From Tethya wilhelma (lineage: Eukaryota > Porifera > Demospongiae > Tethyida > Tethyidae), in the NCBI GenBank assembly GCA_964030475.1, contig CAXIPT010000002.1, forward strand, positions 7,043,381 through 7,107,380: 64,000 nt of DNA, read 5' to 3'. The notes under the pieces are model-generated. The model saw only the letters and a list, made by a program, of their open reading frames with translations. It did not search any database and was not told the origin of the DNA. Positions 13,350 to 28,300 of this stretch are shown one piece after another. Positions within the stretch are counted from its first letter, which is position 1; each line of letters begins with the position of its first letter. The position numbers were made by a program, and so were the translations under genes.

Positions 13350-16300
13350 TTAAGGTATCATCAAGGCAATAATGACAATGATGAAGAGGAGAATAATAAG
13401 GCCAATGATCTTCTTCTTGTGATGTCTCCATACAATGAAGTTGAATGCCTTCCAAGGTGAAGTAAGCCACAGGAATGAGGTCACTGGCCGGTTTGGAGGG
13501 TCAAGCTTAGGGTTCTCATTTGGTTCATCCCTACCAGGACCAGCTGGACGTAGCTTTGACTCTTCCTCAGAAACAATTTCAAACTCAAGTTCCATTTTAC
13601 CCTATAATTATTATGAAATATTTTAATAATGATCATTAATCAACATAATTATAGACTTTGCTAAGTTCAGTTCTATAGAACTATAAAAGTTTATGGAGTA
13701 TTTTGCCACAAGGCCTATACTTTTTTTGAGCTTTTGATGATAATAATTACACTGTATATGATACTAATTCAATAGCTATACAAGGTTTATTAAGGTCATA
13801 ATAATGTATATATGATATGCTTTGAATGCGCCAAGGGTTGCCAGTGCACCATACTGGTGGTTTCATTTCAAAAAAAAGTACGTTTGATAATAATAGGTGT
13901 AGCTGCTACGAACCTTCAGTACATGCTCTCCACTTTTTGTCACATCACAAGCTGGCCACCATCCCTTTACTCGCTTTGCTTGGAAAAGGTTAACAGTCTT
14001 AACCATTTTATCACCATCAGGGAGTTGATCAACCTTACAGTCTTCTGCTTTTTTGACAGGCAAAGGCATTGCACTCAGGTTGAAGTCAAATGTGCCTGAG
14101 GATTTGAAAAAAGTTATCAAGCATTGTGGACACGTAACAAAAACAACAATGACCTACCAATAAAATCATCACGAGTAAAGGTATCATTGTCCCATATTTG
14201 CATGGTAAGGATAGGAGGAACAGTATACTCTGTTTTGGTCAAACTGTAGAAATGCTCTTTCTTTTTCACCACCATCACACTCTCAGCTGGCAAGTAGTCC
14301 ATAGGAAATACTAGCCTCCAGTTGAAGTTACCTTCACCATTCATAGAGCGATAATGAACATCAGTCTTCTGAGTAGCATCTTCACCTCGAAGCCAGCTGA
14401 GGAAATATAACAATAACATTAATATGTATTGTGTCAAATCAAAATAGCACAGTTGGCCTGGGATGCAGTCCAACCATGCATAAGTTATTAAATAGTTGTA
14501 TTCACCCTTTGACATAGATATCACTCATAGCTTCACTAGTGACAAATGAAACTTCATCCAAAGCCACATCCGTGGTGTTCCAGACAACAACTCGAAGAAC
14601 AAACTTCTTTGGTTTGCGAGGTGACACATCAATAGGTGGTGGAACACCTTTTTTCTTCTTGAATATGTCAACCCACATGTGAAGCTGTCCCTGTGAGATC
14701 CCAGGTTGCAGAGGAGAGTAGAGATTTCTTGTTTCAATATGCTCATGAACAAGGTTTTTCTGGCGGAGAATGTGTAGAGCCAAGCGTTGGTCTGTTTCCT
14801 CACTGATATGAGGATGTAGCTGTTTTGGGCCAGCCTCTATGAATAGACACACAGGAAATGTGCTACATGTTTGTTGCACATGAGCTCTAGCTACACACAT
14901 GCATCTCCACTTAACAGAAATTATTAATAATTAATATGCATGGAGTCATACATTTCTATAAATTAAGTAGTTAAGTTATTGTTAACCTGTATCATGCAGT
15001 ACAATACTACAGTACTTTCTAACTTGATCAATCATCTATTATAGCAACTACTTACCAAATTGGTCTAGGGTATACTCGTGACCATTAATTATCACTGACT
15101 TCTTATCAGAAGCCCACTCTGCATCAGGGTAAGACTTGGCTTTGAGCCACTCATTGAGAATGTCCACTGGATGATCCTGATCACGCCACTTGTTGGGACC
15201 ACACCTAATGAGTGTTGAATTTCATTTTCTGAGTCACACATTTAGTTTACAAGCATAATAATAATTATTGCAATATTATTATTAGTAGGATGAGTTGAGC
15301 AAACCCAGCATACCTTGAATAGGTTTCAGGTATGCCACACAATGGTCTGTGTTCACTAAGTAGCCTATTCTCCAGGTCTATGGTAGTCTCTCCAATGAGA
15401 TCATCAGCTGAGAGTCGATCCCAGTCCATCACAGTGACGGTCAGAGTGTGATCAAGAGGTAGAGTGGCATTGAGCTCATACATCCTACCAAACGTTGGAT
15501 TTATGTTGCTAGGGATGTAGTTGTCACGGTCATTGATTACTGTCTCTTTTCCAATCTTGATTTTGATGAATGGATCAGATTTTCCATCAGCATCTTGAGG
15601 TTGAAGATTTATACCCTGATCATAAAATAATGAGAAGAGTGGAACATAAAAGCAGTTTAATTTTAGTTGAAAAATCAAAACAGGAAGGAAACTCCAGGTA
15701 GACCGGCAAGATTACAACACATGAAAATAGACTCCCTTCTAGCTAGCACTTCAATTTAGATTTGACAAAACAATATATATCTATCCCACATTGTTTGCAG
15801 CATGTATACCTTAATGATATAAACTCTGATAGTCACTTCAACAGGCTCCAAAACATCCGGAGGTATGTTTGAAAAGACTAGTTCAGGTGATAGGCTCCTT
15901 CCCCCTTGACCAATAGGATACGCCTTCAATGAACCTTTGAAGTAGCCAACGGGTTGCTGTGAAGATTGATCAGCCGTTGTGTCTCTTGATCCTTTTCCAC
16001 GGTAGAGAGGAAATGACTGAACAAAATCAGTGAAACCCTTGAAAGCTTGTTCCAATTCACTATGATAGACAACCAAGCTATCATGTCCTTGATCAATATA
16101 GCTCTTCTGTGTTCTTCTCTCATCACTAATGGAGTGGTAGTACTTAGACCACCAGTCAAACTCAGAATCTTCAGGATCTATGCTTTTCTGAAATTAATAA
16201 CGATACAAGTAAAGGATTTAGAATGTGTGTGCTGTTCATTAAGCATGCTGATATTGTCCCCAGCTAGCTGATATTGACCTCAGCTAGCTAGCTGATATTG

Positions 16301-19300
16301 TCCCCAGCTAGCTAGCTGATATTGACCACAGCTAGCTAGCTGATATTGACCACAGCTAGCTAGCTGATATTGTCCCCAGCTAGCTAGCTGATATTGACCA
16401 CAGCTAGCTAGCTGATATTGTCCCCAGCTAGCTAGCTGATATTGACCACAGCTAGCTAGCTGATATTGACCACAGCTGGCTATAATCAAGATAACTTAAT
16501 TCATTTTCACAACAATTTAATGCTTCATGCTACATGCGTGCAAATCGAAAATACTGTACCTCTACAGATATTGTCAAAATATTTAGTTAACTTTCATGGC
16601 AATGTGACTTTGAAGATTGTGAAGCTACTTACCAGAGATTTTCTGACAATAACATCACCCTTGGACTTGTAATCGATTCCCTGGTCCCTCTTCAAAGCTG
16701 TTGATAAGCAATAATATTTATAATACAAACAAGTAGTTGTATGAAACTATAAATGGACAGAAAAGTAATAAACAGGTGGCAAACAATTTACACAGGAGTA
16801 CTATGTTTATGAGCTATAATCATTATAGCTTACAAATAATTTTCAATGATAAACATAATAATAGTGATCATATAAAATTGGCAAGCAGAATAGCCTCCGA
16901 GCTGAATTAACTACTGCAGTGATGCTCGGGGCATGGATGGTTGTCAATACTACTTGATAAAAGAGAGCAGAAGCTATAGAACAGCTGAAAATAAAAGTGA
17001 CAGTGAGAGTCTAGATGGGTGATACAAACTGCTGAGATCTATGTATGCATGCATGCATGAATGCAGTGGCAGTAAAAAATAGCAGGCGGAATATAAAATG
17101 CTGAATTAACCACAGCAGTAATTGATGAATCAGTAGTATTGCATTGGCATAATGTGAATGGAAGCAGAAGAGAGTCAAAGGAACTGCTAGACTATTAAAA
17201 CTGAGATTGCAAGAATGGTTAGATGCCAAGACTTCACAGTAAACAATGAATTTTGTGCACTAAGTGTATTCTACGCTACCAGCAATTAGTTGTACTTTTT
17301 TTCTTTTTTCACAGTACTCATGCATGTCAACCTAATAGCTAAATGGCTTCCCCAAAGAACATACACCTACATGTAGTGAGTATATCACAGAACATACTAC
17401 CATTGGTCTCCCAATATTTAACAAAATATAAAATTTTGCCAAGTTTTATGGTGAATTTAGTGATCGTATAAAGTTTTATTATTATATTGGCTTCGAAATG
17501 TTATTAGACTAGTGTGGATTTCAATGATGCAATATGAATATGAAGTTGAAGAAATAAATATGAGATTTCATGATAATACATGCATTTACATACCTTTCAT
17601 AGTGAGACCATGCTTGAGTGATTTAGTAGGAGCAACAAGAAAATCTTTTAAAGAGTTGACAACAAATGCTCCCACTACAGGTTGAAAGCCGAATGTCCTC
17701 TTGTCAAGAATTCTAAAAGTAACTGGAGGTGAGTACAGTTCCTCCTTGGGCAAAGACTAGTAAACAAATTATAAAATTACAGCTTCACGTGCTTCTCTTC
17801 AGAAACAAATAATTACAGTTTTAAAACTGACCACTTCAAAGTGTATAACAGGTTCAGGGAAGTTGGGATTTTTCTTTATGTCCTGAATATGCTGAGATCT
17901 CTTCACAATACTCCCACACTCCACCTCCACCAAAGGTGAATCTACTGGAAGTAGCAAGTATGGCTTCATTTCTCTAACACCCCAACAAAGAACCTACAAA
18001 ATATGAGCACAAGTATAATACCAAATCAAATGTAAATGACTACTGATCACACAAAACGTAACATACTTCAATCCTCATGTCATGAACTTCAGGTCTGATA
18101 CCTGGAGGCACAGGAGTCATGTGTTTGGATTGGTCCTCCAGTCGTTGGCCTCCTTCATCCAGAATAAGCTCGAATGCTGCCAATAGCTCTCCAGCTTGAT
18201 TAGCATAGCGAACTATCTCATACCAGTTCAGCCTGGGAGCAGGCTCATCCAAACTCAGACGAATGGCTGGGGGCGACTGGACACTACCAAGGAACTCATC
18301 CTTACCCTACCAATGCAAAACATCAACTTTTGATAAACAACATCATGTCGAAGAATTTTTGCCATACAATTTCCTTGTTATAGTCCTGAATCATGATACA
18401 ATGTTATACTTACAGCATCAAGATGGACACAACAAAAGGCAAGATTTGATCAGAATATTAGTTGACAAACTGTTAATGCAGAAAACTTTATGTTTTTGCA
18501 AGTGCTGAACATTAATTCTCTCATGAAATCCATGTTCTTCACGTTACAAACGACAAAAAAACTCTGGTATGGGTTCCCAGGATACAAAACCATAAAATAG
18601 TCTAGCTGGAAGGCCCACGGATTAAAGAGGTTGCATACACATGGCATAACAGCACCCTGTGTAACTATAGACTTTACAACTATAGTAGAACCTTGAACCC
18701 TAAATTTAACCTTGTTTGTGCAGCTCTAGCAGTAGCATAATATAGTTTGCTGGCTGTTAATATGCTGCATGTGTTAGAACACTGGTCATAGGCGTCATTA
18801 CGGGGGGGCCTGAGGGGGCACATGCCCCCTCACTTTTTGTTACATTGGTTTTGCATGTATGCTAATTTATTCAAGCATTGACAAGTAGCTAACTTACGTG
18901 GATAAGCTGCGTGTTTCATAGTTTCAGTATTCCACTAATTCTGAGTTCATGCAGTTAAGTTATACTTTTTCTACAATTATTTTTAACCGTCATTGCTACA
19001 TTTAGCTGAGCGAGCACATGGCATAATAATTTGAGATAGTCAAGATGTCCGCTCAGTCAACAATTACTTCTACAGCATTTATAGTTGGTTATTAATTAAT
19101 ACCTATCACGTGATCAAAAGTGGGTGTGGCACCCCAAAATTTTCCGGCGCTACGCGCCAGTTTAATTCATGCCCCCCCCACTTAGAAAGTACTTCTGACG
19201 CCTATGACACTGGTAGATTGTACTTTTCTTTATCAAAATTGAATAGTTTGAATAATTGCGACCGGGTCTAATGATCATGTAAGCCTAATGCAAAGTCATA

Positions 19301-22300
19301 ATTAGGGTGGAACCCTTTTGGATTTGTAACCAAAACTTTATAATGTCAAGTTCTGCTTAAATTAACTGAGGGTTTGGATAATCAATTAACAAAGGCTCCA
19401 CTGTATACAAGTGTATTGTATTTAAGAGTCATATCAATTATTTGCAATCTTACCAAAATGTCTTTGTCGTAGAACTCCAAGGTAACAATAGGGGGAGATT
19501 CTATAATGGATTGTACGTCACCAAACAGTTTGATGGAAGAAACTGTAAGTGTTTCATCCCAAGTTGGACAAATACTTTGCTTCACAACATGAGAGCGAAC
19601 AGTGAAGTTGTCAAAGAATACGATGGAGTAAGCATCAGAGAGGCCAGATTTGTCACCAGAATACATATTCCTGGCTTGGTAGAGGTAGACTCTTAGCTGA
19701 TACACATGGTATTCTAGAAGGTCATTCAGAATAATTATAAAAGCAGTGATTGTTATTATAATGGTATTGAAATGTACAATCCTACAGTATAAATTAATAA
19801 CTATTATGTAGAAATTTTTTTGGAGTAAAAAAATCAGGAAAAAGCAGTTTCTAAACGTTTTAGGGATTAAAAATTTGATAAATTAATACTGGCTTTCCAT
19901 AAATTAACCTCACCCCCCCCCCTTTAATAATTGCATTCACGAAACTACAATTACTAGCTTATAATAAACATACAGCTTTAATTACTCCCAGACACATCCT
20001 TGCAAACATAATATTATAGTCCTTGAAAATATTAAGGGACAACTAAGTGAGGAAATAATTAGATTACTATCTAACCAGATGTGCAATATTTTACACATCA
20101 CTCACATGATAGCTTGTACTAGGTAGTACAAAACTGTACAAACAGGCAAAAAGAATAATCACACTTGTAAAACCCTGCTATGCACGATTACTTGTGAGCA
20201 TCACAAAAATAGTGTTTTATGCTGTGAACTAGTTAGTCAGATCAAGTGTGCTAGCTAGTAGCCAGTATCATGCCTCATTGTCAATGACAGGAGAAAGTAG
20301 CAGTCCCACTGAGTGTGGGCCATAACAACTGTATACTAACCAACCTGTAAAGTGCATGTATCCCAAAGGCACTTGCTGTTTCTTCTCTTCGTCACCACTG
20401 TCATCATCACCATCTCTTTTCTTTCTCTTCTTATCCTTCTTTCCTGTGAACTTGAACACAGGTTTATGTCCAGGTACCACGTTCACTAGTTTCCTCACAT
20501 ACCGACGGCGGCGAGAAAAATCAAGCAAACCCTCTGTAAGGTGATACGAATTACTTCCAAGAGCAGAATACATCCAACCTTGTTTGACTGCTTTGTCATG
20601 CTTTTGCTAAATATTCAGAGCATATAAGTTTTGTGAATTCAATAAGAGCTAAATTGATGTTAATTAACAAGATTTCTTACTTTCTTCCTGTCTAATGTTT
20701 TAGAGTCATGATCGTACACCCTAACTCGAATCCACCTGCGTCGACGACTGAGATGAGAATTTCTCTCAAAAGGAACATAAGATGTGTCTACTCCTGCTTC
20801 TGCAGTGTACTCCCAGCCTACAGAAGAGATAAATAAAAAACTAAAACAGATCCACCTAGCTGGTGATCTTCTATTCTTAAACTGTTGTTGCCTTACCTTC
20901 CTCATCAACAGCTCGATTCATGTCCACTTTCCACTCATCCCTAAAGACCCAACCTTCTGGAGGTTCAATCTGATGAATAGTGATTTCCTTTTTGTCTTTT
21001 CCTTCATACCGAACCAGTGTTGTTCCATTCTGAAGTGAAAAAATTATAATCACTGTGAAATTTTACTCTTGCAGATATAAATATTGTATAGTCACTGTAC
21101 ACAATACAATTCAAGACTGCAGAATGATTGTACACTTCACCTTATCAGTATAGAAGGAAGTGATTTTTTCTGACCAGGTAGACAATGGATCTCGAGTCTG
21201 ATTTTCAAAGACCTCTTCAGTCCACTCCTTGAGTCCGTGGTCTGACTCTATGTCCAACCCTTGCAATGGCTGGATGCTCCAATCACCATCCCACTTCCAA
21301 CCTTGAGGGGGAGGATCAAATGCTTCCCTTTTTTGCTTGATTTTTCCTCTTGCATCACTCCAGTGAGGTTTACGCAGTCCTGTTGTACCCCATGAGCCAA
21401 TGATCTTCACCTCGTTTTCATACTGAAATAACATAATGTAATTTCTTGTAATTAATTTTTCTACGAGTAATACCAATCTTTAGATGTAAATGCTGACCAA
21501 AATTTCTACAAGCGAATACCGTATGGCGGGAAACTTCCGTGGGGTGCAAATTTTCGTTATTTTCGTCACTAACCTCTGAGTCACGAAATTTTCCTTCCTG
21601 TAAAATTTTGCCAAGGTCAAAGGTCACAATATTCACCACGCACACATTGTCAAAGACTTCAGTTGTCTGTCTCTTGTTCGTCTTTTCAAGAACTTTGCAG
21701 TCTAAATAGCTAGTATCTAGCTAGAATAGTATTCTACATGTATACTAAAGCAGAAAAACTGTCACAAGACCTTCAAGCACTGTAAGTTGGAGATACTTGA
21801 GTCATGAAATTAAAGCCACAAATATTTTCTTCTGAAGCGTGGTCTAGGCTTTTCACGAAGATTTGCACCCCCGAAAATTTCCCACTATACGGTATGAGAG
21901 TGAAACTAGGTAATTTTAGGAATGTTTAATTTTTGCTGAGTGATTTTCCTGCCATAATACGGTAAAATGAATGCATTAATTTTGAGTAAAAACCAAATTT
22001 ATCACCAGTCTCCTCTTTGGATAAACAAAACATAAAATATTAATTTTACACTATGTCTTTTAACTTACCGTCTCGGCAAAGACAGCTATTTCTCCACCAC
22101 TGCAGTTTTCTTTCCATTTTTCTTGATCTTTCTCTAGTCCTAGCCAAAGCAGTAACCGGACTTGTGCTCCAGTGTGTACCACTTGATCCTTCTCTGCAGC
22201 TGGTGGCTACAGTTGGGCATGGATTTAATAGTAGACTGTATGGCTAATGTATGGCTATTATATACAACATACCACAAGAGATATAGTCTGCAATTTGCCA

Positions 22301-25300
22301 CAGTTCTTCCCTTGGCATTTCCTCACTGTTGAGTACATCAATTCATGAGATGGGATACGCTTGACTGCAATACGTTTGTTGTTTGATATCATCCAAATTA
22401 CCACATCAGGTACACTATTTTGAGGCTGTATATTGAAAAGATGCATGTGCAATTACTATAAAATATCATCTCACACTAACATAGCTGTACCAATAAGTAA
22501 ACATGTTATGTTCAAAATCCATCCTCTTAGTGCATTATAATGCATGACTATTATGAATTCCCTGCAATTTACATTCTTTCTTGTGAGTGGGTAGACAAGT
22601 GGAGTTGGCAAAAAAACCTAAATACTATACCGTGTAGTCGGAAAGTTTCCCAGTTTTCGCGGATGATGCCTTATCCGCGAAAGTTTTTATCCACGAAAAT
22701 CTGAAATTCAAATACGTGGTTATTTGTAACATCACCAACCGCGAAACTTAAAACCCGCGAAAATGTTGAGGGAAGCCAACCGCGAAACTTTATACCCGTG
22801 AAACTTTCCGGCTACACGGTATCAGCAGTCAAGAAGAAAACAATAATGTTAGTTCTAAGACTGTCCAAGGCCAGTACTGTGTACTTCAGTTGACTCCTGT
22901 CTCCTTATTGTTCCCTCAGAAACTTTACCTTAAGTGTTCTGAACCTTAAGTTATCACTATTTTTTAAAACTACCTCAATTGCCATGTTTTCAAGTCGAGT
23001 GATGTACTCCTCAATCTCCTCAATTATCTCAGACAGTGAAGTGGTAGCCATCATAGTCAGTAGATGGTTGCACTGTACATGCATAGCCTCCCATTCCTGC
23101 ATTCTATACTCCCGAGTTGAAATATCCAATTTGGTAAATCCTTGTTCAGGAAGCTCAGGTAGAGGGAAGTCCAAGTTTGAATTGAAGTCTTCAAGAACCT
23201 TACTTAGTTGCTTCTTCTCAGATTCTTCATCATACTTTCCATTCTTAATTACTTCAAGGCCTCGTTTCAGAGCATCAGCAGTGAAACGGATGAGGTTAAG
23301 AGACTCAATACGGTAGCAACAGTCTTCCCATTGACTCTCAACCTATTATGGCAGGGTAAAATTATGTCACATAATAATAATTATATATTATAGAGCATTT
23401 TCATTGCATGCATGTGTTTGTTTGAGTCATCCATACAGTTACCAAGATTTATTAAGTGGGGGGGAGCATGCATGTATCATCTAAATGTACGTGGACAAAG
23501 TTTTATTTTTGCTCTATATATAACCATGCCCACTTAATGTAAACAACTTCTATTCTAGTCTATCAAGCTACACCTGTTTTCGTGCCACTACAAGAAAGGG
23601 TCATAGAAGTGAAAATGGGTCTAGCTCGATTAACTTCTCCTATTCCCCGTAATTATTAGCCACTCAAAACAATTGTTTAAATTACAACAATATTCTTCTT
23701 AAGTATGCAATAGATTCAGTGAAAAAAAGTCTACTGTTTTTCAACACAGTCAGACTGACAGTGTCATAATTATGATAACTGGTTAAATAGTAGTACTATT
23801 GCAGCTCTTTGATGACTTTATCTTGGCCATTAACATACATAATTAGATTTTTCATAGTGGCCAAATTGGTTAAATGTAAGTTTGCCCAGAGTCTTCAAGC
23901 CTGTGAGTATCCACATATAGGGTGTCAAAGATTAAGCACTATATTGGTGCCCTTCATTCTTGATAGGTATTATAAAACCACTGTATTATAGGCCGTGATG
24001 GATCACTCAATTGAGTTATACATTATACTCAAATTTTTACCAGTACAAGAGGTTTTTTCCCTTCCCATGGTAGATAATAGTACTTGTTCCCATCATAGAT
24101 TGGGTTGCTAGGGGCTGTAGTTGAAGACTGAGTAGGTGAGTTGTCATCTTGTTTATTGCCATAATTTCCAATACTGACTTCGAATTGAACAGGGTGGTCA
24201 CCAGGGTTCACTCTAGTAGCAGAGGAGAGGACACAAAACAGTCTGTGTTTGCGCCTACGAAGAAAAGGAGTAAGTCTTTCCAAATCAGTATTGCTGATGT
24301 CTTCATTTCTAACACTGGGGAGAGTGCCCAGAGACATCTGCACCTCTACCATCACTCGTCCACGATATGCTGCACCTTCAACCTGATGAGTAATGGTATA
24401 TGGTAAACACTGAAGATAATGCATGCCTGGGTGGGATTTGTGGGCTAGTTATAAAACCCGGAATGGGAAACAGAAACGGAACGGAAACGAAACGAAAATG
24501 GCAAAAGTCGTCAAGCAACCTTGTAGGCTTTGCCTTCTGAATAATAATTATTAGTTTTAAGCTAGTTCAAACAGTTTAACTAATATAGCTACATTGAGGT
24601 ATAGTGCCACTAGCAAGCCAGATTACTAGCTATATTATAGACCCTCTCTATCATGATTATGAATACTTAGTGGAAAAACTAATCTTGATTTCAAGTGTAA
24701 CTCTGGTCCATAGCAGTCTTGAAGTCGAAACCACAGTCACCCAGAGGCAAACAGGATTATACAATCATTGGATTAATCATTATTTTTAGTTGGTAATTTT
24801 TATGACAATTTGAGGCCAGAAGATCCATTTGTCAGATAACTTTATAATAGAAGTTTAATAGCGAGGAATAGAGGTTGCACTCAATGAGGAAATGACATTT
24901 GTCTTCCACACTGCAGCACCATTGTGGCAGAACTGACAAACTCTTTCCTCGACTGGTAGCTGTTGGTAGATCGAATTGTCCAGTTCTTACTGAGAGCAGT
25001 GTGTGCTAGTTCTTAGTCCAGCAACTGCTATTTGGTAGATTGAATTGTCCAGTTCTTATTCTAACTGATCGAGAGCAGTATGTGCTAGTTCTTAGTCCAG
25101 CAACTGCTATAAGTTCGCAAAATTTAATATGGAGCTAATTTTAGATATTATTCAGGTACAAATCTCCTCTTTGATCTGGTTCATAGCTTGCCAATATTTC
25201 CTTGGAGCTCACATGTCCATTCCTACATTACTAACTGGTCTTTTATTCTCTGCTGAGCCCATTTCATATAATTTGAATTTCAGTGTCTCATGGCATTGTC

Positions 25301-28300
25301 CACTGACCTGCTCAGGTTGCATCCATCCTGTGATATGACAATTAAGCCTCCGATCAAGGATGTATTGAGACCATTGCTTTATCTCTTGATAGATTGTACA
25401 TGTATGATGCATCTTTCAGAAGAGGTACGCCAGTAGAACTGTCCAGTCTTTACTAGTCATGCATGGGTCAAAGGTCGCCAATGGCTCATGCATCGTTGTT
25501 TTGTTTCGTTTCGTTCCCGTTTCATTTCTGTTTCCCATTCCAGGTTTTATAACTAGCCGGATTTGTGCATCTACAACATGCAGCCTAGCATGATAGAAAT
25601 GAGCTTCAAGGTCTTTAATTCTACTTTTGTTCAGAGACACACAAAGCTTTGCTCAAAATATTATTTTTTTGCATAGTTATAGTTAGAATGACACTTACTA
25701 GTCCTTTGTTGAGATGCTCATACTTGCTAGGCAGGGCACTGAATTCACGTGGAGAACCATAGCAGTTGATGAAACATGGTCCAAATGTTGGCAAAAATCC
25801 TAATGAATATAATTATGTACAATCAATATGACAAGCAATCATCTAAGCATTCACGCAAAAACAATTCTATAATTATACCATTTTCTCCTGGCGATGAAAT
25901 TTCTGACATATTGAGATGACATGTGGCAATTATGTCATCTTCATTTAGGGTATCCCTTCAAAATATAATATTATTATGGTGAATTAGTAAATTACTGAGG
26001 CTATACATTACGTTGCAGCATCATGCCAGGTCCTACCTGTCTTTCATCTGAATCCTTATCCGTTCACACATTGATGGGAACTGAAAATAAAATAATAGTT
26101 CAAAATTATTCTGAAAACTTAAAATGATAGTAACAACCAAAAATTATTATAGAATGCTAAAATGCATCTCTACATTTGGCCATTCTCATTAAAAAAACAT
26201 TTATGTAATTAACCACGCTGTTAGTACTCTTACTCTCACTCCCAGATTGATTTGCTTGTTCCACTTTGGATTCTGATCATTCCAAATCACTTGTGTGCTC
26301 TCCATATGCCCAGCAAAACTAACAGTACAGTATGGATCCACCAGTTCTTTTGAGCTAGTTTGAATGTGAAGCAATTTCTTGAAGGAGTCATAGTATGCAG
26401 AATCCATTTGAGGGATGTCTTCACCATTGAAAACACGTACGGTCAGTGTAGCTGGTACAAGACGAACACCAGACGGACGAAGGAGGTTACTGTTGTCACA
26501 TTTTAACACATAGTAGGCAAACATGTGAGTATTACATCTATAAGAAAACTGTTACAGTAAGTAGTTTCTTACGCCTCTATATCCACATTCTCAGGGTCAA
26601 CTCCTAGCAGTGGAGGAGATGGTTTGGGGTGATCACCAGGACCTAAAATCTGGATGCTAACTTTCAAATAGCCCTGTAGTTGTATAAAGTATAGTCATCA
26701 ATCCAGTGTATTGATATTTAAGTAGACAAGTATAAAGTGAGTTTAAGCTCGTAATATTACGATTTGTGTAGCCTCAACTTTCGCTTAAAATTTTTTTTCA
26801 ATCAGAGGACCTGGTGATAGTTAATACATAATTTTGTTGAATGATATAATTTACTACNGTGCATGTAGCTGCTACTCAAGCTTTTTGTAGGGACTAACCA
26901 GTCTCTGATAGTCTCCACACTGTAGTGTTGAAAAAAGTGAACGAACAAGTAGCAAAAATTTCAAAAAAATAAGTATTGTAGGAATGGGCAGTGCGGTAAA
27001 AAGTGTTGGAACAAGGAATGTCTCAATTTCGGCACATGACTGCTTCATTTTTATAACCAACTCTTGGCTGGCAGTCCAGTTTAAGTTACCTGTCTGTTAT
27101 AGTTTACTCCACTGCTTAGTTAACTGATTAGTAGGAATTTAAACCAATGCAATAATAAGCTATGGTATACTATGTACATAATAAATTCATTGCGTTTATG
27201 ATACTGAGGATCCATATGAGGGATCAAGCATAAAAATGAAGTAGTCATGTGCCGAAATTGAGACATTCCTTGTTCCAACACTTTTTACCGCACTGCCCAT
27301 TCCTACACTACTTATTTTTTTGAAATTTTTGCTACTTGTTATTATAGTAGGCTAGCTAGAATGCATCTCTAAATTCGGCCATTCTCATTAAAAAATCATT
27401 TATGTATTTAACCATACTCTTAGTACTCTTACTCTCACTCCCAGATTGATTTGCTTGTTCCACTTTGGATTCTGATCATTCCAAATCACTTGTGTGCTCT
27501 CCATATGCCCAGCAAAACTGACAGTACAGTATGGATCCACGAGTTCCTTTGAGCTAGTTTGAATGTGAAGCAATTTCTTGAAGGAGTCATAGTATGCAGA
27601 ATCCATTTGAGGGATGTCTTCACCATTGAAGACACGTACGGTCAGTGTAGCTGGTACAAGACGAACACCAGACGGACGAAGGAGGTTACTGTTATCACAT
27701 TTTAACACATAGTAGGCAAACATGTGAGTATTACATCTATAAGAAAACTGTTACAGTTATTAGTAGTTTCTTACGCCTCTATATCCACATTCTCAGGATC
27801 AACTCCTAGCAATGGAGGAGATGGTTTGGGGTGATCACCAGGACCTAAAATCTGGATGCTAACTTTCAAATAGCCCTGTAGTTGTATAAAGTATAGTCAT
27901 CAACCCAGTGTATTGATATTTAAGTAGACAAGTATAAAGTGAGCTTAAGCTCGTAATATTACGATTTGTGTAGCCTCAACTTTCGCTTAATACTTTTTTC
28001 AAGCAATTTTCAACAAAATTTACTATAGTTAATTAAAAAAAAAAAGAAATTGTGACGTTTTCTGATGTTTATGGTATTTCTTAGGCCCCAGAAAATGTAC
28101 ACATTTACTGTGTATACATATTATTTTGTTACTACACGCATTATTAATAATGAGGTTGAAATTAATTTCCGGCCTATTATGCTACTGTATTTTATCAATG
28201 TTACAAACTTATTAATAGCACTATCATACCATTGTTCTCCCGGTAGAACAGCTAGGGTCAGATAGAAGCAGCCACTTGTGTATGAAGCAGTGATTCTCTT

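Noticed and set aside
16247..16480. CRISPR-like look of the repeat array
   Set aside because: Repeats are contiguous with no unique spacers, in a eukaryotic intron.
16280..16489. Open frame of SCGQYQLA repeats on the minus strand
   Set aside because: It is the 24-bp minisatellite inside a ferlin intron, without splice or start support.
20356..20544. Ser/Phe-rich plus-strand frame
   Set aside because: Antisense shadow of the Lys/Asp-rich ferlin exon 20606-20345.
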